This document shows, in pieces, positions 29,908 to 38,532 of a stretch of DNA of 57,764 nt (its first letter is position 1; every line of letters starts with the position of its first letter). The translations under genes were made by a program, and so were the position numbers. Location: NCBI RefSeq assembly GCF_006861825.1, contig NZ_VDGI01000009.1:71710-129473 (forward strand), in the 5' to 3' direction. The notes below the pieces were generated by a model. That model saw nothing but the letters and a program-made list of their open reading frames with translations. It searched no databases and had not been told where the DNA came from. The stretch is from Psychrobacillus vulpis (GTDB lineage Bacteria > Bacillota > Bacilli > Bacillales_A > Planococcaceae).

Positions 29908-30012
29908 CGAGAGAAACCGACTGCCATCCGAGAGAAAAAGCCCCTTATGCGAGAGAATAAACAGTTTATCCGAGAGAATCCGTACCTTATCCGAGAGCAT
30001 TCTCTCCCAAAG
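29908..30012. repeat. Array of five 21-bp degenerate repeats
   Basis: CGAGAGA (last copy CGAGAGC) begins at 29908, 29929, 29950, 29971 and 29992, an exact 21 bp period. The 14 bases between differ, though several end in TTATC/G. Since 21 is a multiple of three, all frames stay open and give seven-residue peptide repeats; I see no start with a ribosome site, so I do not call a gene. Confidence 0.85.
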
Positions 30013-30043
30013 CGAACCAAAAACATCCAAAGTAAAAGAAGTC

Positions 30044-30844
30044 TCACTGTTTCGTAGCAATTAACGTATATAATCCTGGTATTTTGTTCTCTATTCCTTC
30101 AGGTGAATTCGATGGAAATGCCCATCTGACTCCAATCTCTTCTTCTAAAGAATTTATAGTAAGACCTGATTTTGAAATTGAGGTAATAATTTCACCTAAA
30201 GTCCATCTTCGAATATTAACTTTCTTTAAAGAAGCACGATCTTCCTCTGATAGAAGAAAACTATAGGCTACCTCCTCTTCTATCACTTCTTTGTTAAAAT
30301 AATCGCCATTCGCGATCATTTGATTTTCTTCAACATTCACTAACTTAGAAACGACAGGATGATAATCCCTTAAAATAAATCGTCCTCCCGGTTTAAGTGA
30401 ATTAGAAATCACTTTAAATAACGGAAGTAAATCAACAAAATAATGGAGAACACCTAATTCTAAAAGGACGAAATCAAAATCATTTAAGAGCTCATCTTCT
30501 GGAACTTCTAAAATATCTGAAACTATGTATTTTATATTTACTTTTGCTTCCTCTGCCAACTCCATAGCGTATCTTTTATTATCTTCGGAAATATCCACTA
30601 CTAAAACCTCTGCCCCTAACAAAGCAAAAGAAACCGCCTTGTTTCCTTTCGATCCTAGTAAATTTGCCACTTTTTTATTTGTAACATCCCCCATGTATTT
30701 CAAATAGTGTGATACTGAATCCAATGGTTTTTCTATTAACTTTTTTGCATATTCTTTAGGTGTACCATGCCGATTAGTCCAAGCTTGATAAGCAGATTGA
30801 TTCCACCCTATTTGATTGATATGACTAACTATTTTTTGTTCCAT
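30044..30844 (-). CDS. Class I SAM-dependent methyltransferase
   Basis: A 266-residue methyltransferase-like protein. The SAM-binding fold begins near residue 58 (VANLLGSKGNKAVSFALLGAE), with the acidic end of strand 2 in VLVVDIS and motif IV FDFVLLELGVLHYF. The glycine loop is atypical (LGSKGNK). Substrate unknown. ATG 30844 follows GGAGG by 7 bp. Next gene upstream is a histidine phosphatase 73 bp away, perhaps cotranscribed. Confidence 0.85.
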   Translation of the reverse strand: MEQKIVSHINQIGWNQSAYQAWTNRHGTPKEYAKKLIEKPLDSVSHYLKYMGDVTNKKVANLLGSKGNKAVSFALLGAEVLVVDISEDNKRYAMELAEEAKVNIKYIVSDILEVPEDELLNDFDFVLLELGVLHYFVDLLPLFKVISNSLKPGGRFILRDYHPVVSKLVNVEENQMIANGDYFNKEVIEEEVAYSFLLSEEDRASLKKVNIRRWTLGEIITSISKSGLTINSLEEEIGVRWAFPSNSPEGIENKIPGLYTLIATKQ

Positions 30845-30916
30845 CAAGCTACCTCCGATAAAAAAATTTAAATATGGATATTTACAGTAATAGAAAAAGA
30901 GTGCTTGAGCAACTCC

Positions 30917-31462
30917 TTAGAATTTGGTAGGCTCGTAATTAAAATTATACGTTCTAAAATCTCCATTAGATGAGGACATTCTCAAAATATTTCCGTCTTC
31001 TGGTATCCCTTCAAAATAAGCACCAATACAACCAGTCGTACATTTGTGTCCAGATATTAAAATATTTAACTCTTTTTTGCTATATTCCCCCTCTAGCTCT
31101 TGCATGAAGTCAAAAACTCTTTTTATGTAGCTATCGATTTCTTCAACACCTTCATAAACACTCGAGTCAGGAACTCCACCAAACATTATTACTTCGGATT
31201 TCTTTAATCTGTCGGCTCCTCCCAAATCAAAAACATCCAGTCTTGCATCAATTATAGCTTTTCTACCTGTTGCAATTTCTGCTGTTTGAATAGCTCTTTT
31301 TTGCGGAGAGGAAAATACATAGTCAAATGCAATATTTTTAAGTTCACTCCTTAAAGACTCCGCTTGTTTTATTCCATATTCATTTAATGGCAACCCTAAT
31401 CTTCCTTGGAGCTTTCCTTCTTTGTTCAAATCTGTTTGTCCGTGTCTAATCACATAAATCAT
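30917..31462 (-). CDS. Histidine phosphatase family protein (phosphoglycerate-mutase-like)
   Basis: A 181-residue enzyme of the branch-1 histidine phosphatase group. The catalytic RHGQT is at residues 6-10, and the second histidine is in ISGHKCTTG (about 137). Substrate not predictable. AGGAGG before ATG. It diverges from the DoxX/YndJ operon. Confidence 0.88.
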   Translation of the reverse strand: MIYVIRHGQTDLNKEGKLQGRLGLPLNEYGIKQAESLRSELKNIAFDYVFSSPQKRAIQTAEIATGRKAIIDARLDVFDLGGADRLKKSEVIMFGGVPDSSVYEGVEEIDSYIKRVFDFMQELEGEYSKKELNILISGHKCTTGCIGAYFEGIPEDGNILRMSSSNGDFRTYNFNYEPTKF

Positions 31463-31570
31463 TGCGGTTACCTCCTAAATTTCACATACATAGTTCGACT
31501 CTCTAGACTATTCTCTAGCACTAGCCAAAACACCTTCATCTTATGATAAGCTTGACAAGAGGTGATGTCC

Positions 31571-32473
31571 GTGAAGAGTAATCCTATATATGTTGAAATA
31601 ACTATTAATTCAGAAATGGAGAAGTTGTGGGATGCCACGCAAAAACCAGAGCTACATGAGCAATGGGACCTCCGTTTTTCTTCTATTACCTATTTACCGA
31701 AACAAGAAAATGAACCGCAACATTTTAATTATAAAACGAATATTGGATTTGGTATGAACATAGCAGGATGGGGGAAAAGTGTTGGAACTTTTCACGCAAA
31801 AGATGGTTCGAGAACGTCTTCCTTGCACTTTGGAACAGAACAGGCTATTTCCATCATTCGTGAGGGAAAAGGCTACTGGAAATATAAGCCCGAACAAAAT
31901 TCAATGAAGTTCCTTACACAGTATAATTATGAAACTAATTTCGGACGAGTAGGTAACTTCTTTGATTTTCTAATTTTCCGACCAGCTATAGGGTGGGCAA
32001 CTGCACTAAGTTTTGATGTGTTAAAGAGATGGCTTGAAAAAGGAGAATCCCCTTCCACGCAATACGGACGATTTTTTAGTTATTGGATGATCACTATATT
32101 ATTCTTCTTTGTATGGCTGTATCAGGGGTTAGTACCAAAATTAATGTCAATGCACCCAGAGGAAGTTTCAATGACGAAAAGCTTACTCGCATTGACAACA
32201 AACCAAGCGACTACTATCGTCACATTGATTGGAATAGGGGAAATAATTTTTGGACTGATTTGGTTATTTTACAAAAATAAAAGAAGATTGCTAGGTTTAC
32301 AGTTGATCCTTTTTCCTTTGTTAACTATTTCGGCAATTGTTGCTCAACCAGCTTCGCTTAGCCACCCTTTTAATCCATTAACTTTTAATATAACTTTATT
32401 CATTCTCTCCATTATTGGATTTTTCATGAGTAAGGATATTCCGACTGCAAAAAGTTGCAAGCGAAAAAAATAA
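31571..32473 (+). CDS. SRPBCC-like plus DoxX-like membrane protein
   Basis: A 300-residue protein with an N-terminal soluble START/SRPBCC-like region (about 1-150, EITINSEMEKLWDATQ) and a C-terminal DoxX-like membrane part with four hydrophobic segments (about 168-190, 212-232, 240-258, 268-288). Function unknown. I start at GTG 31571, 5-6 bp after AGAGGTGAT; ATG 31565 is too close to the site. First of three tightly spaced genes with a DUF4166 protein and YndJ. Confidence 0.72.
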   Translation: MKSNPIYVEITINSEMEKLWDATQKPELHEQWDLRFSSITYLPKQENEPQHFNYKTNIGFGMNIAGWGKSVGTFHAKDGSRTSSLHFGTEQAISIIREGKGYWKYKPEQNSMKFLTQYNYETNFGRVGNFFDFLIFRPAIGWATALSFDVLKRWLEKGESPSTQYGRFFSYWMITILFFFVWLYQGLVPKLMSMHPEEVSMTKSLLALTTNQATTIVTLIGIGEIIFGLIWLFYKNKRRLLGLQLILFPLLTISAIVAQPASLSHPFNPLTFNITLFILSIIGFFMSKDIPTAKSCKRKK

Positions 32474-32484
32474 GGAGAATGTAA

Positions 32485-33096
32485 ATGTCTATCTATAAAG
32501 AGATACTAGGAGATCAATTTCAGCACCTCCAGCCAATGCTTCAAAAGAGATATCAATTTCCTGAGGGAAAATCTTTTAAAGCAACGGGTACTATGAAGAA
32601 AATTAGTAGAGGGCCTAAATGGCTGTTCCCCTTTTTCTTACTAGGAACTCGTTGGCACTTCTTATTTCCAGAATATGGTGAGAACATCCCGTTTACAATC
32701 GTGAATAGCAGTCGAACTGCTTTAAATGGAGAGAAACAAATCCACTGGGAAAGAACTTTTCATTTCCCAAAAAAGAAAAGATTTTTTAATGCACTTATGA
32801 GTCTAGATATTAAGAGAAATGTAGTAAAAGATTATCTTGGAGAGCCTAGTTTGTTTTATTCTGAATTAGTTTTCTTTGTTTCAAAAGAAGGGCATTTGCG
32901 AATTGAATCACGAAAACAGCGTCTTATCATGGGATCAATTGAAATTCCCTTACCTAGAATTTTTCAAGGTGTCGTCCAGGTGAAAGAATATTATATAGAA
33001 GAAAGTGGTGTTTATTCAATACATGTTGTCATTACAAATCCATTAATCGGTACTTTATTTGAGTATGAAGGAGAATTCCAAGCCGATGACTTTTAA
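32485..33096 (+). CDS. DUF4166 protein
   Basis: A 203-residue soluble protein resembling DUF4166 members (starts with YKEILGDQFQHLQPMLQ; middle FPFFLLGTRWHFLFPE, WERTFHFP). No catalytic motif recognised. AAGGAG precedes the ATG, 11 bp after the DoxX-like gene, and its end overlaps yndJ by 11 bp. Confidence 0.8.
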   Translation: MSIYKEILGDQFQHLQPMLQKRYQFPEGKSFKATGTMKKISRGPKWLFPFFLLGTRWHFLFPEYGENIPFTIVNSSRTALNGEKQIHWERTFHFPKKKRFFNALMSLDIKRNVVKDYLGEPSLFYSELVFFVSKEGHLRIESRKQRLIMGSIEIPLPRIFQGVVQVKEYYIEESGVYSIHVVITNPLIGTLFEYEGEFQADDF

Positions 33097-34642
33097 CCGA
33101 ATTGCGTTATTACATATAATTTTACTTCTAGTTGTCATGATTTTTAACGTAGCCCCTTGGTATTTTTTAATGCTAACTGTAGCACAGCTATTATTTGTAC
33201 CGCTCACTTTACAATTAATCTTAAAAAAAGAGAATCGACTGTATTATTATTTTGCCCTGCCAGCTTTTGCAGCTGTTTCTATCCTTCAATTAACGACAAA
33301 TACTAAGTTCGATGTACTATTTGCAGCCATCTATCTCCTTTTCACATTTGTCGTTGCTTTATATGGCTTAGGGAGATTTATCCGCCGCGGCTTTGCACAC
33401 TTAGAAGAATTTTCAATTGACGTTGGAATGATGTATTTATTTATTGGCGGTGTTTGGTTCTTTGCTTCTGTCGCAGAAATTAATACTGGCTTTCCTCCTA
33501 TAATTACATGGTTAACAGGAATTCACTTTCATTACTCAGCCTTTTTATTGCCTATTTTTGTTGGATTTATCGGTCGTTTATATAAAACAACCATATACAA
33601 AGTTGTCTGTACAATCATTTTAATATCTCCAATTGTAGTAGCAATAGGTATTACATTCTTCCATTGGCTTGAAGTTGTTTCTGTACTTCTTTACATCATT
33701 GGTATCTATGGTTTGATCATTTTAACTTTCAAAACACCATTTACGAATACATTACAGAAGTACTTGATTCGAATATCATTTGGAGCTTTAGGTATTACAA
33801 TTATTTTTTCATTGTTGTATGCAGTAAGAATTTCTACTGTGAGTATCGACTTTATGTTACGTTTTCATGGATTATTCAATTGTATTTTATTTGGACTATT
33901 TGGGGTGATTGGTTGGTCTTCGACACCTCCACTATCGAAAGAAAAAGGTTGGACATTCCCGATTAGTAATATGAGGGGGAAGTATGTAGTTGGTGAACAG
34001 ATTCTAAAGAAGAATTTAGGAATCCATTCTTATAAAGGTCTCGTAGATAATATGAATATGTATATACCCAAAAAGTCGATAGCACCTACTATCACCCACT
34101 TTTATGAAAACACGACTCAGTACAGATTATATTCGGAAGTACACTGGCACAATTGGTTTAAGCCTTTTGCAGCTATCTATCGACTAATTAGTAAAAAAGT
34201 ACAACAGCTCAATCTTCCATTTTCGAACAAACAAATGGAAATGACAGGGGACATAGTCTCAATAGAAGAAGGTCGTACAAAAACGAGAGCGTGGGTCCGA
34301 AAAATAGATAAAGAAGTGATTTTTGTTGCCCTTTACTCCATCCATCAAGCGAACGATAAAAAGTATATGAATATTGCCTTACCACTCCCTTGGTCATCCA
34401 TGGTTGGAATACTAGAATTGCATCAGCAAGGAGACAATCTACTTTTAACAGGTAATGGAACAACTAATTCGGATGCAGGAATCTATTTAGCAGCTAGCAA
34501 ATACGTATTCAAATTACCACTGCAAGAACAATTTCTAATAGAAGAAATAAAAGAAGGTCATCTTCACGCTAAACATGAAATGCGGATATTTACTATCCCT
34601 TTTTTAACGATTAACTATGTGATTGTAATAAAAAATGAATAG
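33086..34642 (+). CDS. yndJ: YndJ-like membrane protein
   Basis: A 518-residue protein. The first 290 residues are nine or so hydrophobic segments; the last 220 are soluble and beta-rich. This matches YndJ of Bacillus, whose role is unknown. The start at 33086 overlaps the DUF4166 gene, with AAGGAG 12 bp upstream, a little far but inside the previous gene. The three genes are probably one transcript. Confidence 0.75.
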   Translation: MTFNRIALLHIILLLVVMIFNVAPWYFLMLTVAQLLFVPLTLQLILKKENRLYYYFALPAFAAVSILQLTTNTKFDVLFAAIYLLFTFVVALYGLGRFIRRGFAHLEEFSIDVGMMYLFIGGVWFFASVAEINTGFPPIITWLTGIHFHYSAFLLPIFVGFIGRLYKTTIYKVVCTIILISPIVVAIGITFFHWLEVVSVLLYIIGIYGLIILTFKTPFTNTLQKYLIRISFGALGITIIFSLLYAVRISTVSIDFMLRFHGLFNCILFGLFGVIGWSSTPPLSKEKGWTFPISNMRGKYVVGEQILKKNLGIHSYKGLVDNMNMYIPKKSIAPTITHFYENTTQYRLYSEVHWHNWFKPFAAIYRLISKKVQQLNLPFSNKQMEMTGDIVSIEEGRTKTRAWVRKIDKEVIFVALYSIHQANDKKYMNIALPLPWSSMVGILELHQQGDNLLLTGNGTTNSDAGIYLAASKYVFKLPLQEQFLIEEIKEGHLHAKHEMRIFTIPFLTINYVIVIKNE

Positions 34643-34707
34643 ACAACAAGTTGCGTAACGTCTTTATACCTTTAGCGACTATACAGACCCTGCAGGTGCA
34701 TGTTAAG

Positions 34708-34933
34708 GGCACTGAAAAAGTTCCTATAATCCGACTTTGCCAGATGGGGTTATCCATTAATCCAATTAATAAGAAACTCGTTGAAACGGCTCCCTTTCCG
34801 TGGGCGTTGCCTCAGCCTCCTCGCTACGCTGCGGGGTCTTCGGCTAACGCTATTCCCACAGGAGTGTCGCCTTTTTCAACGATTTTCTAGAAATGAAAAA
34901 GTATTTATCTAAAAAATAAACAGGTTTCAGTGC
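34708..34933. repeat. Extended type B repeat with CACTGAAAA outer ends
   Basis: Outer ends GGCACTGAAAAAGT and TTTCAGTGC enclose a spacer and an inner B element (34773-34887, arms GAAACTCGTTGAAA and TTTCAACGATTTTC). The same layout is at 43912-44138. Confidence 0.75.
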
Positions 34934-34954
34934 TCTCAGACTATGGACGCATCG

Positions 34955-35109
34955 TCAAATGGAAGGCAACCTAAGTTCGCCGCATTCCGTGGAAACGGTT
35001 GTATGACCCACATCGTGTGGGTCTCAACGCCTCTATAACCAACATCGTGTATTGCCCAAGCGGCTCGGCGCTCGCCAGCGGAAAGCGAGCGGTAAGCTTC
35101 GGAAAACCT
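34955..35109 (+). repeat. Type A right half carrying module F
   Basis: Module F (34961-35056) with hairpin GACCCACATCGTGTGGGTC (35005-35023) precedes the A right half (GCTCGGCGCTCG, AAGCTTCGGAAAACC). A second partial F hairpin (CCAACATCGTGTATTG) is at 35039-35054. Confidence 0.7.
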
Positions 35110-35234
35110 GATCTATCCTATTTAAAAATAAAAGACTGATTAGACCTTGGCATATATTTATCTCCAATTGGCCGCGCTCATAATTTTGGTTTCTCGTCAT
35201 CATTTTCCATCAAAGTAGAAGTTATCATTTTATT

Positions 35235-35343
35235 GGTTTGGAGAAGCGTCCGTTCGACTCCTGCGGGAAAAGCGAGACAGACGAGACCCTGAAATCGGCT
35301 CGGCGCTCGCCCGAGGAAAGCGAGCGGTAAGCTTCGGAAAACC
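35235..35343 (+). repeat. Type A palindromic repeat
   Basis: Left arm GGTTTGGAGAAGCGTCCG and right arm AAGCTTCGGAAAACC are partly complementary (GGTTT, GAAGC, CCG). Boxes CTCCTGCGGGAAAAGCGAG and CTCGCCCGAGGAAAGCGAG. The 110 bp spacer before it (35125-35234) recurs inverted at 43730-43850. Confidence 0.8.
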
Positions 35344-35349
35344 TTATCT

Positions 35350-35415
35350 ATCCAATAAAAAAAGACTGTTTCTTTTGTCTACAGTCTGAAAGCCCATCCA
35401 ACATGGATGGGCTTT
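35350..35415 (-). terminator. Two hairpins ending the kimA transcript
   Basis: The first is AAGCCCATCC/GGATGGGCTT (35390-35414). The second, on the minus strand, is AGACTGT/ACAGTCT followed by seven T (35357-35385), like the crh terminator. Confidence 0.8.
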
Positions 35416-35422
35416 TCTAAAA

Positions 35423-37249
35423 TTACTTTTTAAAACGATAAGGTACCGTTGTTATAACTACGTCTCTTCTGTGTAGTAAGATTTCCCTTATAAGTAAACT
35501 GGACTGGTTATGAAGAATATTATGCCAGCCTTTTTTCGGAATAAACTGTGGGATTAAAACAGTTACTTGATAGTTTGATTCAATCGCCTTGTTTTCTACC
35601 TTACTGATAAATTTCGATAATGGTTGAATGAGACTTCTATAATGTGAATATAAGGTCACCAACCGAATATCCGGTTGCCATTTTTTCCACTTTTCTTCAA
35701 ACGCTTTTTCGTCTTCTTTATCAAAAGCGACATAAACCGCTAGAATTTGTTCTGGATTTAGTGATTTTGCATAGTTCAAAGAGTGCTCAACAACATAAGT
35801 AATGCCTGCAACAGGCACAATAATCACATTACCTTCGATTGCTAAAGGTGGTTCACAGGAAGATATACTAAGTTGTTCACCAACGGCCATATAATGCCTT
35901 TTAACTTTGTGAAACCCAAAAACGAGTAGGGGTAAAAATATTAATACTGCCCAGACCTGGCCGAATTTTGTAATAAAGAAGATCATCATAACCGTAAAAC
36001 TAATTAACGCACCTACAAAGTTAATACTCAATTTAACAATCCAGCCCTTAGGCTTTTCACGAATCCATTTCACAAGCATTCCTGTCTGAGATAATGTGAA
36101 TGGAATAAAAACACCGACTGCGTAAAGTGGAATCAGTTGCTCCGTTTGACCTTGAAAGACAATGATGAGAAGGATCGACGTAATCCCTAGTGTAATGATT
36201 CCGTTAGAATAACCTAACCGGTCACCTCTCATTTTAAACATACTTGGAATATATTTATCCTTCGACAGATTAAAAGCCAGTAAAGGAAAGGCTGAGTACC
36301 CCGTATTTGCAGCGAGAACAAGTATCAACGCTGTTGTACCTTGGATGAAATAATACATATAATTTCTTCCAAACGTTTCAGATGCTATTTGTGAAATAAC
36401 GGTTTCCTCCACTTTCGGTGAAATACCATAATAATAGGCGAGCACTACTATTCCTACCAATAAAACAGCAAGTAAAGAGCCCATTATTGCAAGTGTTTTA
36501 GCCGCATTTTTAGCACTAGGATACTTAAAGTTAGGTATCGCATTAGAAATTGCTTCCACACCTGTTAACGCAGAACTACCAGAAGCAAATGCTCTAAGTA
36601 ACAAGAATAGTGTAATCCCTGCAACTGGAGTGCCAAGTGGTGCATGTAAATCAGGAGAGACATTCCCAGTTATTATATTAAAGAGCCCAACTCCAATTAA
36701 AATAAACAACGCAAGCACAAATAAATATACAGGATACGCGAGAATTGATGCGGACTCAGTGATTCCTCGTAAATTTAAAATGGTGATTAAAATAACAAGT
36801 ACACTTGCAATTAACACATTATGATCATGTAAGCTTGGAATAGCGGAAGTAATAGCGTCCGTTCCAGCAGAGACACTTACCGCAACAGTCAAGATGTAAT
36901 CCACTAACAAAGATCCACCTGCAATTAATCCAGCATTTTCACCCAAGTTTTCTTTTGAGACAACGTATGCACCTCCACCACGTGGATAAGCAAAAATAAT
37001 TTGTCTATAGGACAGGATTAATGCAAGCAATAGGATTAGCACTCCTACTGCGATTGGGATAGAATACCAGAAAGCTATTGTCCCAATCGTCATTAATACA
37101 AGTAATATCTGTTCTGGTCCATAAGCAACAGACGATAAAGCATCTGAAGAAAGGATTGCCAAAGCTTTCGTTTTATTCAATTTTTGTTCACCTAATTCAG
37201 ATGACTTCAATGGACGACCTATTAAAAATCTTTTTACTACTGATAACAT
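35423..37249 (-). CDS. kimA: Potassium importer KimA (APC superfamily)
   Basis: A 608-residue protein, the same size as Bacillus subtilis KimA (formerly YdaO), a high-affinity proton-coupled potassium importer inhibited by c-di-AMP. About twelve membrane helices (residues 35-460) include the conserved LSSDALSSVAYGPEQ and YPRGGGAYVVSKENLG near the N terminus; a soluble USP-like domain (about 465-608) follows. GGAAG before ATG. The leader carries a c-di-AMP riboswitch, which supports the call. Confidence 0.93.
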   Translation of the reverse strand: MLSVVKRFLIGRPLKSSELGEQKLNKTKALAILSSDALSSVAYGPEQILLVLMTIGTIAFWYSIPIAVGVLILLLALILSYRQIIFAYPRGGGAYVVSKENLGENAGLIAGGSLLVDYILTVAVSVSAGTDAITSAIPSLHDHNVLIASVLVILITILNLRGITESASILAYPVYLFVLALFILIGVGLFNIITGNVSPDLHAPLGTPVAGITLFLLLRAFASGSSALTGVEAISNAIPNFKYPSAKNAAKTLAIMGSLLAVLLVGIVVLAYYYGISPKVEETVISQIASETFGRNYMYYFIQGTTALILVLAANTGYSAFPLLAFNLSKDKYIPSMFKMRGDRLGYSNGIITLGITSILLIIVFQGQTEQLIPLYAVGVFIPFTLSQTGMLVKWIREKPKGWIVKLSINFVGALISFTVMMIFFITKFGQVWAVLIFLPLLVFGFHKVKRHYMAVGEQLSISSCEPPLAIEGNVIIVPVAGITYVVEHSLNYAKSLNPEQILAVYVAFDKEDEKAFEEKWKKWQPDIRLVTLYSHYRSLIQPLSKFISKVENKAIESNYQVTVLIPQFIPKKGWHNILHNQSSLLIREILLHRRDVVITTVPYRFKK

Positions 37250-37332
37250 AATTCCACTTCTTCCTTTAATATTGTTGCTTTCTCCAACATAATGCTATCC
37301 CTAAATGATGATATTAAACCTTAAGAAAACGA

Positions 37333-37374
37333 CAAAAAAGCCCACAAGGCATAAGTAAATAGCCTAGTGGACTT
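37333..37374 (-). terminator. Riboswitch-controlled terminator of kimA
   Basis: On the minus strand AGTCCACTAGGC pairs with GCCTTGTGGGCT, followed by TTTTTTG. It lies between the riboswitch and kimA. Confidence 0.85.
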
Positions 37375-37382
37375 TATATCAT

Positions 37383-37552
37383 TAGTCTCACCAGTTCCAT
37401 TTCCTCTCCCATTACGCTTACGAGGTTAGCTGTCGGATTTGGGCCAAAGAGTAGCCCTACCTACATTCGTAGGATTCACCCCATATGACTCATCAAAGCC
37501 ACATAAAATGGTTCCCCCGTTCCGGATGGATTAAGCGATATAGAAATATGAA
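37383..37552 (-). promoter_or_regulatory. ydaO-type c-di-AMP riboswitch
   Basis: Minus-strand landmarks of the ydaO-yuaA class appear in order: CGCTTAATCC, GGAACGGGGGAACCA, GGGGTGAATCC, TAGGGC, CCGACAGCTAACCTCGTAAG and GGAGAGGA. Ligand binding promotes termination in this class. A -10 TATAAT is at 37560-37565. Confidence 0.92.
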
Positions 37553-37714
37553 ACTGGACATTATACTACTCCTGTTTTTTCAATTTGTAAATAAAAAAAT
37601 TGGAGCAATTATAAGAGTTCTTTAATCGGATAAATTTTGGAATTAGGTATTGTAATATATTTTTTACAAAAAAAGAATAAGACAGATATTAACTTCGTAA
37701 TGAGGTTCAATGTA

Positions 37715-38497
37715 TTACCCCATTTTTCTACAAACATAAATCATTTCATAGGCATCGTTACTGATTGGTGTTCCGTTCCAATCCTTATATACATGTAAAA
37801 TTTCAAATCCATTATCCGATAATATTCTTTCCATTTCCTTTGGATATGTATATCGTAAACTAATATTCGTTCTTTTTTCTTCTACAATTTCCCCATCATC
37901 ATTTTTAAACTTTCTTATAGTGATATAGTGTTGAATTTGACTGATTGCATCGTAATTACTAATTGTATAAACGTCTACCTCTTTATTACAAACTGTGTCG
38001 TTATACGTTTTCCAATATTCTTCTGTACTTGGTTGCAGTAACTCTTCAGCACTTGGAAATCTCGTTCCGAAAATAAAAACTCCATCTTCTTTTAAGTGAT
38101 TATGGATTGAATTTAAAAGCATGTTTTGTGATTCATTTGTATAGAAATGTTGAATAGAGTTTCCTACCATATAGATTAATGAGCTTTTACAATTTAAATC
38201 TAATTGAGTACAATCTTGCTCTATCCATTCAATTTGAACATTTAGTTCTTGTGTTTTTTTCTTCGCTTGTTCAATCATACCTGTATGTAAATCTACTCCA
38301 ATTAAGTTATAGCCTTCACTAGCTAAAGGAATTGTCATTCTTCCTGTACCACAAGCTAAGTCAATAATCGGACCTGCTTTCTTTGAAGCCCATTTTACTA
38401 AAAGTGGGAGTTCGCCGATGTATGCATTATTTTCGATATCATATGAAACTGGATCATCGTATTCTTCTAGATTGTCAGTAAATATTTTGTTTGTCAT
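37715..38497 (-). CDS. Class I SAM-dependent methyltransferase
   Basis: A 260-residue methyltransferase with a typical motif I (IIDLACGTGRMTIPLA, about 44-59), acidic loop GVDLHTGM and motif post-I QDCTQLDL. It resembles small-molecule methyltransferases of the ubiE/YodH type; substrate unknown. AAGGAGG precedes the ATG. A metallopeptidase gene follows 35 bp upstream on the same strand. Confidence 0.88.
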   Translation of the reverse strand: MTNKIFTDNLEEYDDPVSYDIENNAYIGELPLLVKWASKKAGPIIDLACGTGRMTIPLASEGYNLIGVDLHTGMIEQAKKKTQELNVQIEWIEQDCTQLDLNCKSSLIYMVGNSIQHFYTNESQNMLLNSIHNHLKEDGVFIFGTRFPSAEELLQPSTEEYWKTYNDTVCNKEVDVYTISNYDAISQIQHYITIRKFKNDDGEIVEEKRTNISLRYTYPKEMERILSDNGFEILHVYKDWNGTPISNDAYEMIYVCRKMG

Positions 38498-38532
38498 GAA
38501 ATCCTCCTTAACTTAAATGTCCTATTTTATTA

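Noticed and set aside
29908-30012. Possible CRISPR array
   Set aside because: Fixed part is 7 bp and variable part 14 bp, far below CRISPR sizes, and there are no cas genes.
29799-30060. Open frames giving seven-residue peptide repeats (LSDKxxI or FSRIxxx)
   Set aside because: A 21 bp repeat keeps all frames open. No proper start, and a terminator lies inside one frame.
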